DNA from: Neonectria sp. B-13
Taxonomy: Eukaryota; Ascomycota; Sordariomycetes; Hypocreales; Nectriaceae
Assembly: GCA_002682825.1 (NCBI GenBank)
Contig: NOKP01000001.1
Span: 1,118,501-1,182,500, forward strand
Direction of reading: 5' to 3'
Length of the DNA: 64,000 nt
Shown: piece by piece, positions 22,559 through 33,938 of the stretch
Position numbering within the stretch: the first letter of the stretch is position 1
How the letters are laid out: each line of letters begins with the position of its first letter
Notes under the pieces: model-generated
Told to the model about the DNA's origin: nothing
Seen by the model: the letters and a program-made list of their open reading frames with translations, nothing else
Databases searched by the model: none
Made by a program: the position numbers and the translations under genes

Positions 22559-25500
22559 ACCGGCAACGGCATCTAGGCACGATGCTGGAGGGATTTGCGA
22601 CAGGACTACAACTTGAACACTTCATGGAAACCGGACGTGTTATCAGCACACGGAGCGAGTTTCTCTACTTCACCACTAGATTATTCGGCAACGACCTCGA
22701 GACGATACCCACTGGGATGTATTTAATAGACAGATGGACAACTAGACGTATTTTAATGCCGTAAACACGAAAATTTACCAATGGCAACGATTGCATTCTG
22801 CCACCACTCTATTGTTCTGCCCCTTAAAGTTGCTAGTGCTAGTCTTTCAGTTTTCGGTAACTCACCCGGCCACACGGAACCTTTACAGAGGTTAGATCAT
22901 TTAGTGTAGAGCTAGTAGAGCAATGGCCCAAAACTAGAGGGTGCTGGGGACCGAAACCATTGAACCACCAATACGAAACAGCCTAAGTTTGGATGCCGAA
23001 GGCTTTGCACACAGCAGTCTTTGCGATGGAAACGTGGAGTGCATGATCGATTCGCAAAAAGCAATGGGTGTCCCAGGATGCTGGGTTCATCTCTAGATCT
23101 CGCCACGTGGATACTAAAAAGCAAGTGTGAGGAACTAGAGAAGAAAAGGAGACATGGATGTTTTCGCTAGTCTTGATAGCAATGATGCCATGATCCTTGA
23201 CAGGCCTGGAGTTTACCAGGGACCGGCATCTTCAAAGTCTTGGAGGAAATCAAGGACAACGATGTAGATTTTTTATCTCGTCTGGTAACAAGATTTTGTG
23301 GCGTACATAGGTATGATGCCTTTCTGGAGCCTTTGCTCAGAGACGAACACACATGTTTTGCTGCTAAGCTAGGGTTCTCCCACACGTGGCTACCCGAGCC
23401 GCATCACAGTTGGCTAAGCATCTCGTCAAGCGTCTCGCTTCCAGAGACGTGATTTCATCTGCTCCATCTTGTGCTGATTATGTGAAATTAAAGCCTCGTA
23501 ACCAGTGACGGATCACCGTGACCAGTTTCCTTTGACAGCAGTAAACACGGGTAGCCGAAAAGCAACCGATGGATTGAACAAAGTTGGACGACAGAAATCT
23601 ATCCGCGGTGTGACACATGATGTCGAACTTGCAAAAGGGCCTCCTTAGGCCATGTTTGGGACAACAAGCTCTGCAGATCGCGTTCCGTATACCAAAAATA
23701 ACGTCTCGTTTATAAGACCAACTTCCCTTTATGTCCTTCAGTCGTGTCTTGCCATCGGGCCCGATCCGAATCCAAGAATGTTTGGAGTCTGAATAGCTTC
23801 ATTCTCGGATACGGAGATGTCCGCCTCATTCTGTCACCCCTTGGACGAAATTTACTGTCAAAGTGCGGACCAGGAAGGCTTTAGATCTGCTATCGTTGCC
23901 AAGACATGCTACCGAATCTGTCGTGTATTGTGATAGATCGCCATGTGCTAAGAGAGAAGCGCTAGCATCGGAGCCGCAAGCTACCGGTGCTTGCTGGGAC
24001 AGGGGCCAACGGTTTGGGAGGAAAGCCACGCGAGTCAACCATCGGCCACTAGTCGATCGATAAAATGGATTTCAGGGCTTCAATTGGCCTGGTGCTCGAT
24101 AATAACAGTACTACTTTCAGTTTATCCATAATGGCCGGATGGCACTCTGCTTTTGTTCCGCTCCAGTAATATCTGCTAGTCGTGAACCACTGAGAACTTG
24201 CACCAAACAGAACAAAGCCGCCTACCAGGATGCTAGCAAGGAATGTATCCTTGCTATCATGAAAGTAGGACTGAGAAACGAAATATGAGCTGTTGAGAAA
24301 GGGCTGGAAAATACAATTCCAGATGCTTGCGAAGGACGGAGTTCTTTTGGAAGTCACAGGCTTCACATTACGCACTGCTCGTCACAAGATCTGAAATTAA
24401 GACACAAATAACATAATGTCATCTAGAATGCCTCAGATATCTTGCAATAAATAGTTCGTCGTCGAGGCAAAGCAAGGTGCCTGGTCCTCTTTTTCTAGGC
24501 ACCAAATCTGATGGCTTTCTGCTCATGGGCGAGACAGAGAAAGCCGGGGAGACAAACATACCTTGGAGTAATTGAAAATGGGACAGAGTTTCTGAAAGAA
24601 AAAGATGTTCAATCACAAGACTCTGGTATTGATTGGTGAGAGTATAAAATTTGATGGAAAAGCCCTTGGGCTTCGGGCGAAATAATGGAAGGTAATATTA
24701 ATAATACCTACTACAGCTAACCTTAGCTAAGAGATATCTAAAAGGCAACCTGAGGTCGAAATTAGTCGTCTGTCTCTGACACGATGAAACACTCTCTTTG
24801 GTGAAAAAAAGTTCTTATTCAAACACCCTCCATAATCAGTCATTTCTGCCCTTGAAAGATGTCTCAACATAAGGTAACTACTAAACAGGGCACCTCATTT
24901 TAACCACCCTTTTGTATATACATTTTGGGAGTCTAAAGTGTAAGTACTAGAAAAATTAACATCTAACCCAAGTTTCCTCATAATCATTAGATCCAGCTAC
25001 TCTAGATCTGAGATTACGACAAGACAAAGTCTGCGACTTGAACGTTCCCTAAGTCAGTGCTTTCAACCCTTCATCAACAAAATCTCATTATGAGATACTA
25101 AGACATGTGAAAGGCTGCTGTGATTTTATCCGAGGAGTGTGATTCCACTTTCCTGACAAGGCTGCGTAACAAGACTTGAAGGTATATTTCCCTATTTTGC
25201 TCGCGCTGATCACGCAATGCAACGAATCGATAGGGCTACGGCCACTGCGAGTTCGAGACAATACTATGGCACATGTAATAGAAAGAAATTAGGTGCTGGT
25301 TGTACTTTATGAGAGAAGCAGAATAAGCAGCAGTTGAAAGGGTTTCACAGGTCAAGCCCCGCGAGCTGACCAGTCTGATTTAAAACACGAGCCGGTTTTA
25401 AATTCTCTCTGACTTTTCTAGATCTTATAAGGCTGGACAGATAATATCGAACATGCACCGTGAAGCCCCTCAGTGACTAACACGTGTTGGTTGTACAACG

Positions 25501-26687
25501 GTCTCGCCTGCAGTGGAGGCTGAGCCCGAAATACATGCTTTTGCAGGACATGAATACGACGGGTTGCATCCCAGCAGCACGACAGTGCATGCAGACGTGC
25601 GCCTTTGGGTTTCAGACTTTTCCTCGTCATGATTCGTGGCTGGAAGTGCTATTGAAGGCTCTTGGGCCTCGAGCAAAAGCAATTCAGGTGTGCCTAGGTT
25701 CCCCTGTCTTTGATGATTCACATCCTATGATCCTGCCAGGCTTGATCGCCGCTATGGGTGGTAAGTTGGTAGGTGCATCAAAGCTTAGCTATTTTAATGT
25801 TGACCAGAATTGACCAGGGGGGCTATAACAGCTGAACAACGTATGAGAGATTAAGTGGGTGTTTATCTTCGGACTGAGGACCCGGTGTTCTTGGGTGTAA
25901 CAGTCGCTTGACTCTTAGACTGTAACATTCATTGTCAGGCTCCAATGCTAGTTTGTTTTATGGTGCAGGTTGATGCGGCTCCAACGTTGTGATTCATTGT
26001 TTGCTGCGATTGTCATAGACCAGTCTTAGAAGACTCTATTATAGCCGACTTGGGAACCTAATACCACTACTACTCGTCAAAGACGTCCCAATTGAGAAGC
26101 TGTTGATAGTTGGGCGGCACTACCTTAGTCTGAACACCAGTTAATAATAGGACATTTCAGCAACAAACCCACTCTATAAATTTACCGGAGACGGGGACCA
26201 TGCGATGGGCTCAAAAAGCCGAGCTTGACTTCAGTGTGATCCTGGCTTTGGTACTCCTCACGCCCGCTTCCCCGCTGCATTGTCACTCTAAGTGGTGAGA
26301 CAGCCACCATCCTGGAGGATCGACCAACCACCAATGGTGATTGGGGAGAACTCATGCAGGGTGAATAATGGAATCTTGCCCCTGGCAGATCCGTGTTTGT
26401 CAAGGACCACCCTGGTGCAGGCTCTTTGTGCATGGTGAGGCGTGTTTGGTGCCGACTAACACAGATTGTTCCCTTCACTGATGAGTTGGACAAGTCGGCT
26501 GCCGCGTGTACAGGACGAGGAGACTGACATATGTATTCGTATATAAATAAAGCACGTCGGACGTCTAGCTCCTCCAGCTTTCACTCAATCCTCTCCGCAT
26601 TCATTCTCAGTCGCCTTTGTATAAACATCTACATTTCCTGAAAGTCAATCGTTGACCGAACTAACACTCGCCTTCAACTCGCTTATC
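22559..26687. other. 4-kb gene-poor, AT-rich region
   Basis: No ORF here has a domain or coherent exon structure. Base composition drifts to AT-rich, most obviously around 24,600-25,450, with many TA/AATA words. This suits an old repeat-decayed element, but no terminal repeats or transposase remnant was recognised. The last 150 nt is the promoter of the next gene. Confidence 0.45.
26540..26550 (+). promoter_or_regulatory. TATA box of the Cys-rich surface-protein gene
   Basis: TATATAAATAA about 140 nt upstream of the ATG at 26688, followed by a CT-rich stretch (CTCCTCCAGCTTTCACTC..) where fungal transcripts usually start. Confidence 0.6.
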
Positions 26688-27398
26688 ATGAACAAGTTCA
26701 TCATTCTTACTCTCTCCGCTACCGGAGCCCTCGCTGCCGTGACCAGCCCGTTCCTTGCTGAGCGCCAGCTCTACAAGGTCCCTTGCAGCGACCAAGGACA
26801 GAAGGACTGCGGTGACGGCTGCATCGACCTCTCGTGGACGTGCTGTCCTGGTGGAGATGGAGGTTGTCCTTCGACCTCCGTCTGCTTCCTCGGAAACAAC
26901 GGCGAGTACGGCTGCTGTCCTCGCGGCACGACCTGCGAAGGCGCCGGTGGTGCCAGCACAGATGCTTCCACCAACACCATCGTCGTTCCTGGCGAAGGCG
27001 AGACTTCTACCATCGTCGGCGAATCGACCACGACCGACGACTATCAGGCTCCTTCTGATACCACTACCTCTGTTCCGGCTGAAGAGTCTACCACTTCTGT
27101 CTCGGCTGAAGAGCCTAATACTGCAACTCCGACGGACTTCACCACCACATACCCGGACGAGCCCTCCACGAAGACAGAGGAGCTCAACACCGAGAGCGAG
27201 AAGCTCCAGACTGAGACCCAGACCTACGTCCAGCCTGTGACAACTCCCGGGCCCATCATCCCTACGCCTGGTAACAACGGCACCAAACCCACCGGAACGA
27301 CTGCCTCTGCCACAACTGCCATTGTTAACGGCGCCGCGTCGTACGGCATCAACGTGGCTGGCGGCTTGCTGGCTGGTGTCGCCGCTCTGCTGATCTAG
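26688..27398 (+). CDS. Cys-rich, Thr/Ser-rich GPI-type surface protein
   Basis: Single-exon gene, 236 residues. A signal peptide (MNKFIILTLSATGALAAV) precedes a compact N-terminal domain of about 65 residues with closely spaced cysteines: VPCSDQGQKDCGDGCIDL, WTCCPGGDGGCPSTSVC, GCCPRGTTC. The next 130 residues are a Thr/Ser/Glu-rich stalk with repeats of the type (T)TSVxAEExxT. The C terminus has a small-residue cleavage region (NGAASYG) and a hydrophobic tail ending AALLI, as in GPI precursors. The paired CC/GC spacing recalls fungal surface proteins with granulin- or chitin-binding-like knots, but I cannot assign a Pfam family. Predicted wall or plasma-membrane location; role unknown. A frame-open extension to 26652 starts at a non-ATG codon. 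Confidence 0.85.
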   Translation: MNKFIILTLSATGALAAVTSPFLAERQLYKVPCSDQGQKDCGDGCIDLSWTCCPGGDGGCPSTSVCFLGNNGEYGCCPRGTTCEGAGGASTDASTNTIVVPGEGETSTIVGESTTTDDYQAPSDTTTSVPAEESTTSVSAEEPNTATPTDFTTTYPDEPSTKTEELNTESEKLQTETQTYVQPVTTPGPIIPTPGNNGTKPTGTTASATTAIVNGAASYGINVAGGLLAGVAALLI

Positions 27399-27844
27399 CT
27401 CCACCAGCTCGGGAGAAGCTGCCCACTAGAATAGTCAAACATGGAGAAACCAGGGGGTGGCGGTCAGGCTAACGGTTTCACGACGTGCGGGTGTGCCAAG
27501 TGCTGGCCCAGTGCACAAAGGAGTGTTTTCTTTTCTGCAGGTGTAATTAATCCATTCAATCAAAATCATGAAACGAAATGTAGGATCATCCTCCATCCAT
27601 GCTTGTGTTGCTTTGCGGGGGATCAATCGCCCGTCTGACGCGAATATCGGGTGCTGGACCCGACGCCATGACTACACAATGCGCCTCAATCATGCAAATA
27701 AGGGGAACCATCCCCGTAAAGCAAGGCCTTTCACGGTTGGTGCCTGTCAATTAATCCTTGTATACATATAGTCAGGCTTCAAAAGCAATTGGCATCGTAG
27801 TTTGTGTAATTGAGCTAGTTATCCTGCTTCTAAAAACGGAACGC
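27399..27844. other. Convergent 3' intergenic region
   Basis: Lies between the 3' ends of the surface-protein gene and the dehydrogenase gene. No gene seen. Confidence 0.5.
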
Positions 27845-29010
27845 TCAGTTCACCTCGATACAGACCTTGCCCTGGTGCTTGCCCGACCATTGGTATTCGT
27901 ACGCCTCCTTGACCTGGTCAAAGGTGAAGACCTTGGAGTCAACAACGGGTCGAAGCTTCTCGGGATTGGCCTCAATTGCACGGCACATGTCTTCCATCTG
28001 GGTCCTGTTTCCGACTAGAATGCCCCGCGTGGTGCAAAGCCGATTCAGGTTCTCAAGGAACCCCGGCTGGTCCTTAGCCTGGCCACCAACAAATCCGATG
28101 ATGGTGATGACACCGTCAAGCTTGACGCTGGCAAGACTCTGTCGCATCGATGCCGGGCCTGCGACTTCGATGACGTGGTCGACGCCGACTCCTCCGGTCA
28201 GCTCCTTGGCCTTTTCGCCCCATTCTGGCGTATCCTTGTAGTTGATGATGTGGTCTGCGCCCAACTTCTCCAGCAGCTTTGCCTTCTCGCTTGAACTGGT
28301 CGTCGCAATAACCCTCGCCCCGGCAGCCTTGGCGAACTGGACTCCGAAGATGCTGACTCCGCCAGTTCCCTGGGTTAGGACCCACTGGCCAGCCAGGAGA
28401 CTTTTGCCCGACAGGCCGAAGAGGGCGTTCCAAGCAGTCAATCCGGCGCAAGTGAGGGTTGAAGCCTCAATGAAGCTCAGGTTGGAAGGCATGGACACGA
28501 GACCCTGCTCATCGAAAGCTGCGACAGAGCGAAGCGTTCCGTCAAGTGCACCACCGAGGCCGGTCTTCGAACTGATCTTGTCGAGGGAGCCGCCGATGTG
28601 ACCCTGGTTGAAGAGGGTGATGACTTTGTCGCCTGCCTTGAACCTCCTCACATTCTTGCCAACAGCTAGGACGGTGCCGGCACCATCGGAGCCGGGGACC
28701 ACATCAGGAGCCACTCCAATCGCGTACTGGCCCTTTGCAATAATAAGATCACGATACTGTGGAATTGGTTAATCAGTGCGCTGTTGAGAAATGGTCAGAG
28801 CTACACACGTTGAGAGAAGCGCCCTGGACTGTTGAAATGGTAAGTCGAGTTTAAAGTGAAATAGGGCTTGGAGTTTAGGAGCCTACTCTTGACTAGGACC
28901 TGGCTATCGCCAAGCTCTGATAGAGGTTGCTCAGAAAGCTTGAGCGAGTCGAAGCCAGTCTGGTCGGAGGTGTTCCACTGCTTGACCGTAGTTGGGATTG
29001 TTTGCGCCAT
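27845..29010 (-). CDS. Zinc-type/MDR alcohol dehydrogenase-like oxidoreductase
   Basis: NAD(P)H-dependent medium-chain dehydrogenase/reductase of the quinone-oxidoreductase/zinc-alcohol-dehydrogenase-like group, 351 residues. Exon 1 is 29010..28887 (ending ..SQVLVK), exon 2 only 28828..28809 (QGASLN), exon 3 28756..27845. Introns are 28886..28829 and 28808..28757. The GroES-like part reads YRDLIIAKGQYAIG..PDVVPGSDGAGTV. The Rossmann part has WVLTQGTGGVSIFGVQFAKAAG with the glycine-rich nucleotide loop, followed by ATTSSSEKAKLLEKLGADHIINY. The first 20 residues include KQWNTSDQTGFDSLKL, usual for this subgroup. Cytosolic; substrate unknown. The micro-exon is easily missed, leading to a truncated product. 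Confidence 0.9.
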
Positions 29011-29908
29011 GATGATATCTGAACTAGCTGTCGGGATATCTGGGTAAGTGGAAATGTGAAAGGAATTGATTGGCGGTGTGGTTGTTGTATGTTGCGGAGC
29101 CTTTTATCGCTCGAATGCGACTCCAGCAAAAAAGGCATGGGCTTTACATGGTATCTATGCGCTGGAGATTCGAGATTTAGGTTGATTTGTAAGGATAAGT
29201 GGGAAGCGGACTCCGTCGTCACTCCGTGGAGGGCTAAACTTTTCGGACAACAGGCTTCCTGACGTAAACCGCGGGGCCGGTTGGCTGCGTACAAGCAATG
29301 GACGCGATCGACGGCGGGGACGGGCCACACTGATCGGGAAATGCCACGCTACGACTCAGTCCATGGCGCGGTGATGATGTCTTTCAGTGATATCTAAGCC
29401 TTATTATATAAGTGCCCCGGCTTGATTGGCCCACATAGCGGAGGTCGGCTCCTCGAACGGCAATTTGGAAGTGTCGGGTACCGAGTTCCACGTAGGAGGA
29501 GTTGATTTGTAGTGGGAACTGTGCCATATTGGGTTGGGCTGTCCGAAACTGCCGAGGTACTTCGCATTCGCGACTTGGGCTTCCAAGTGCGAATGCGGAT
29601 ACCATGGTTTGGTCATCGGTAGTCCCTGTGGTGAACGCCTTGGATGGATCGGTCGTTGGAGACAGGACGCATCGTGAGATTAAAGATATGACATGCCTTG
29701 GAGTTGTCAGCCTCAAACCATTGACGAGGAACTGCGAGGGCAAGATGCAAGTATCCGGGGTTTGTGGATAAATGGGGCCAAGTGTGCCCCGGTAACTTCA
29801 TGGAAAACAAGCTCAGCAAACAATGGCGACTCGGGACACATGTCAGCTTCTATTGATCAGTCGACATCTTCCATTGCACGGAATTGCACTTACCAAACGT
29901 GTGTTTCC
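29011..29908. other. Divergent intergenic region
   Basis: Promoters of two divergently transcribed genes. A plus-strand TATATAAG lies at about 29405-29412; if used it would give a long, possibly spliced leader for the UPF0052 gene. No other gene seen. Confidence 0.4.
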
Positions 29909-31443
29909 ATGGCTCTTAATAGTTTCCATCAGAATGGACTCCAGCTCCCAAATGGAAGTGGGTCGAGCGGACTGGTCACTCCCAACCCCGGTACCTTGAG
30001 CGGCATCGTCGTCTTTTCCGGCGGAAGCGCTGCAAACAATCTCGTAGATGTCTTTGAGAGCGTTCGCGAAGCCAACCAGTGCAAGCTCAGCTATGTGATT
30101 CCCATCTCGGACAACGGTGGAAGCACCAGCGAGTTGATCCGTGTCTTTGGCGGCCCAGGTACCACCCCTACTGGCTGATGCAGATGATGCAGGTAAAGTC
30201 CCACTCAGCCTGGCTGACCTGCAAGCTAGGCATCGGAGACGTGAGATCGCGGTTGGTGAGACTTATCCCCAACGATGGGAGCGCCGAGACGGCCGCCATC
30301 AAGCATTTCTTCAATCACCGTCTGCCCAAGGTCTACGGCGAGGCGAGAGCGGAGTGGTTTGAGATTCTGGAAGCCTCACACCCACTCTGGGCCGACATCT
30401 CGTCACCCAAGCGGGAGCTTATTCGCTCGTACCTGAACAGCTTCAACCTCGAAGTCGTCAAGCGCATGAGGCCTAGCAGCAGGTTTGACTACTCTGGCGC
30501 GAGCATTGGCAACCTGTTCCTCACGGGCGCCAGGCTCTTCACCGGCAGCTTCGAGGCGGCCATTTATCTCTTGAGCTCCATCTGCGCCGTCCCCGATCGC
30601 ATTGCCGTCTTACCAGCGCTCAACTCAAACTTTGCCCATCACATTGCTGCTGGCCTGGAAGACGGCACGGTCATAACCGGCCAGAACGACATCTCCCACC
30701 CCAGCGCGCCCACGGCTGCGGTTCCGGGAACTAGCGCCGGGATGCACAGTCCCGTACTCGTGAGACACGAGACATGGGAGCATGACAAAGTTGAGGATGC
30801 AAACATGCCAGGCACTCTGCCCGCACTGAGACGGCCTGCCATTGCCTTTTCCAAAGACCAGGAGGAAGACTTGCCATCTAGGATCGACCGGATATGGTAC
30901 ATCAACCCGTATGGCCAGGAGATAAGGATTCCTGCCAACCCACGAGTCTTGGACGCACTCCGTGATGCAACCAGCGTCGTTTACAGCATCGGGTCTCTCT
31001 TTACGTCGCTAATACCCAGTCTTGTTCTTCGGGGTGTGGGTCAGGCCATCTCTAGTCCCTTGATCCGAAACAAGATCCTGATACTGAACGGCACTACCGA
31101 TCGCGAAACCGGACCGTCCTCAGACCCGTTCTCAGGCTTGGACTTTGTGGCCGCTATTGCAAACGCCTGCGCCGACTCGCGGGGCCTCCCGAAACCCGAA
31201 GAAGACGACTACTGCCAATATGTCACACATGTGATTTACGTTGAGGGGCCAAACGCGCCCAAGGTCGACAAGCGACAATTCGGCCAGCTGGGGATTGATG
31301 CGACGAGACTGTACGGCCCGAAAGATGAGGCGGGGAGGGGTGGGAGATACGACGCCAAGGCCTTAACACAGGCCCTTGAATCTATAATCGGTAGAAAGGA
31401 TTCCCGTTCGGATCGCAGCCGACGAAACACGTTGGTGGGCTGA
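29909..31443 (+). CDS. UPF0052 / CofD-like (YvcK-type) protein
   Basis: Fungal member of the UPF0052/CofD superfamily, 487 residues. In bacteria the family includes the phospholactate transferase CofD and the UDP-sugar-binding regulator YvcK; the fungal role is not established. Exon 1 (29909..30158) carries the nucleotide-binding loop IVVFSGGSAANNLVDVF at about residues 33-49 and PISDNGGSTSELIRVFGGP. A 71-nt intron (30159..30229) splits a Gly codon. Exon 2 (30230..31443) starts GIGDVRSRLVRLIP and includes ASIGNLFLTGARLF, a YvcK/CofD signature, and NNT-equivalent ALNSNFAHHIAAGLEDG. No signal or membrane segment is seen, so it is probably cytosolic. The frame is open upstream, but 29909 is the ATG closest to the conserved domain. 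Confidence 0.85.
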
Positions 31444-31972
31444 TCGAGGCAGGGAGGGGAGGGATTATTCTGTTTGATCCGCCTGAGGGCGAAAGAACGC
31501 ATTGGATCACCGTTTAGACATGTAGGGGTGATAGACGAGAGAAGGTAGATAGATGAACCAGAACAATATTGGGCAGACATGACTTCATGCTGGAAGACTG
31601 GCTTTACGCGACTTTCCACAGAGGGAGCGTCTTGTCGGGTGGAAGCATGCGAATCACCGGAGGTGTAAAATCGGTGGAAGTGTAGCCTGCGGGAGTTTTA
31701 AGAGATTTTTGTGTATTAGAAAAGTATTGAGCGTATCGAATGCCTGTGTCGCTGATAACCCCGGCCTTGCCTTTCCCTTCCATCACGCCTGAAGTCGTTG
31801 GTGGCCTCTGCTGTCTTAAAAGATAACCTGCGCCTCTGACCGTTTCCTTGGTAGTGTACAACCCAACATTTCCTAAATTCCTCTTTCTATCCCATGGCGA
31901 TCCATGTGATAATCCGTTCAGTTGTTCCCGGGTACCGCTCGTCTCCCATCACTGCCATCGATGCCCGCGTCG
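31444..31972. other. Convergent 3' intergenic region
   Basis: Separates the 3' ends of the UPF0052 gene and the small membrane-protein gene. No supported gene. Confidence 0.5.
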
Positions 31973-32236
31973 TCAGGACATCAGTAGGTACGCCATCACC
32001 ACCGGCCACACTGTTGACAATAGGACTGCCGCCATGACAGACCCTGCCCCAGTCCTGATTTTATCGTAGGGTCCCTTCCATCGGTCGACGAGGGCGCAGG
32101 TGCTGAAGATCATTGCGCAGCCGTAGAGGGAGGCCACCCAGAAGATGATGAGCTTGAGGCCCGAGGCCCGATCCTGGGGGCTGAAGACAGCGCCCGAGGT
32201 GTCGGGCACGACCGTCGAAGAGAGGTTGCCGCCCAT
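31973..32236 (-). CDS. Small two-pass membrane protein with myristoylation-type N terminus
   Basis: Single-exon ORF of 87 residues. It starts MGGNLSSTVV; Gly2 with Ser at position 6/7 matches the N-myristoylation pattern MGxxxS. Two hydrophobic segments follow, LKLIIFWVASLYGCAMIF (about 30-50) and VMAAVLLSTVWPVVMAYLLM (about 66-86), separated by the charged loop DRWKGPYDKIRTG. The frame extends upstream to 32539, but the ATG at 32236 gives the coherent protein and the rest looks like leader. No family recognised. Lipid anchor plus two helices suggests a peripheral hairpin protein of an internal membrane; this is inference. Confidence 0.6.
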   Translation of the reverse strand: MGGNLSSTVVPDTSGAVFSPQDRASGLKLIIFWVASLYGCAMIFSTCALVDRWKGPYDKIRTGAGSVMAAVLLSTVWPVVMAYLLMS

Positions 32237-33086
32237 GATGAATTTGCGAGTACTTGGAGGAGAGAGTACGTAGTGTACGAATGGTGTGGTTTGTAAAGTG
32301 GTGTAATGAGATTTGTTGTTTTGTCGTCGTTGGTGAGCGTGGAGATTGGGATGGATGATTAAAGAGTGGTTTGTTGGGGTAAAAACGATTGTCCAGCAAT
32401 TAGTAGTCTCGCCTGCGAGTGAATAGAAGAAACGAACGAAGTCCAGACCTGGGAGGAGAAGAAGGATGCGGTCGTGTTGTGGCGAGACGTGGTTTAAGTC
32501 ACGGCCAAGCCTTGCAGGGATCTTCATCACAGCGACCATGCCCGTCGCAGAAAGGCGGCGATCTCACACTTCCCAATCACTCCTCACACACGACCGGTCT
32601 CAAGGCCTCTAGCGACGCTCAAAGCGCCAGCAATTCGGCTGCGCAGGCCGGATACAGGGCCAAAACCAGCCAAGCTTACCGCCCATTCGACGCTGTGTGA
32701 TGAGGCGTGGTGTTGCTAGTTTGCAGCCGGCGACCCGCAGCCCCGTGGCCCGTCACCAATGATGCGGTGCTGTAAGCGCCGTGCGAGGGGAGATGCACCC
32801 CGCGATGGGCCAAGAATAGAAAGACATAGTCGTTGGGTGGGCTGACTGTCCGGCCAAAGTGAGCGCATTTCAATATTATTGCTTTAAGTTCCGATACCCG
32901 TACCAGCCGGATCTGGCGGGCTGGTCTTCGATAGTCTTCCGCCCCAGCCTCTCGGTTGGTGGTGAAGCTATCACAGGCACCCTGGTCACTTGGCGGGGAC
33001 TTTGAATCAACAAGCCCCCTCCTTGACCAAATGGAATCCGAGTATCCGGTTTCTCATGCCTAGATCATCGTCCGTATCAGTCCGGT
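32237..33086. other. Intergenic region
   Basis: Leader and promoter of the small membrane-protein gene and 3' flank of the DUF5071-like gene. Nothing else supported. Confidence 0.45.
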
Positions 33087-33938
33087 TCAGGCACGCGACG
33101 TCTCCCTCGTTCCCTCATTCCACGCATCTAGCGTTGCCAGCCATCGTCGCGCACAATCTGAGAGCTCCCAGGCATCCTCGTCGCCCTGGGGATCGTCCAC
33201 CATCGCCTGCACCTCCGCCCTGAGGCTCTCCCACAGCGGCCCGACTGGAACAGAGTCCGTCACAAACTCCAAGAGGTTCAGCAACCATCCGCCGTCGCCC
33301 CGCTCCTTCACAAACAGGCTCCGGATCGGATCCACTGTCTCCTCCGGGAACCGGGCCAGCTGTTTCCAGCAGCCCGGGAACGGAGGCCAGTTCCCATCGG
33401 CCAGCCATTCGAGAAGCGCCGGGATGTGCGGTCGCATCTGCTCCGCCGTCGTGAGCCGGTCCTGCAGACTGCGCTCGCCGACACAGTCGGCTTTGTCCGA
33501 CGGAACCCATACGGCCTCGGGGTTGTCCAAGAACCGCATGAGATGCTTGCTTTCCTGCCGTAAGGGCGTAGTTCCAACGTAATGTGATGGTGCAGTGCCG
33601 GCTTCGATAGGCTCTGCAGTAGAGAGTGCTTCTAGGGCAGGGCGGTAGTGCTGTATCGCATTCGGGGGGAGTTTCAAGACGACCTCGTAGAAGGCAGTCC
33701 AGGCAACGTAGAGCGCGTCCTGGTCTCTCAGCGGCGGCCGCATCGCCACTGAGATTGCAGCGATCGTTGGGGTCTCAGTTGCGCGGGATCGGATGAGCTC
33801 GACGTCGGCAAATGGGCGCTTCCTCCCTCCGCTTTCCTTGAACAGCTGTCTACTGGCAGACGAGAGAATCGCGGGTACTTCGGCGCCAAAGGCATCTGCA
33901 TCAAGTGCGGCGAACATGTCGGCGGCCTGGGGTGTCAT
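33087..33938 (-). CDS. DUF5071-like protein
   Basis: Intronless ORF; 283 residues from the ATG at 33938 (MTPQAADMFAALDADAFG..), or 325 from an in-frame ATG at 34064 whose extra segment is basic and unconserved in appearance. The informative region is PHIPALLEWLADGNWPPFPGCWKQL, then DPIRSLFVKERGDGGWLLNLLEF, which matches the DUF5071 pattern (paired helices with a LLEWL..D.NWP core) found in bacteria and some fungi. Function unknown. No signal peptide or membrane segment. Bacteria-like homologues and the lack of introns would be compatible with old horizontal transfer, but fungal relatives exist and nothing here proves it. Confidence 0.65.
   Translation of the reverse strand: MTPQAADMFAALDADAFGAEVPAILSSASRQLFKESGGRKRPFADVELIRSRATETPTIAAISVAMRPPLRDQDALYVAWTAFYEVVLKLPPNAIQHYRPALEALSTAEPIEAGTAPSHYVGTTPLRQESKHLMRFLDNPEAVWVPSDKADCVGERSLQDRLTTAEQMRPHIPALLEWLADGNWPPFPGCWKQLARFPEETVDPIRSLFVKERGDGGWLLNLLEFVTDSVPVGPLWESLRAEVQAMVDDPQGDEDAWELSDCARRWLATLDAWNEGTRETSRA

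Noticed and set aside
25484..25813. 109-codon ORF in the AT-rich desert
   Set aside because: No signal peptide, domain or splice context; likely chance or relic.
26661..27404. 247-codon minus-strand frame
   Set aside because: Antisense shadow of the Cys-rich GPI-type protein.
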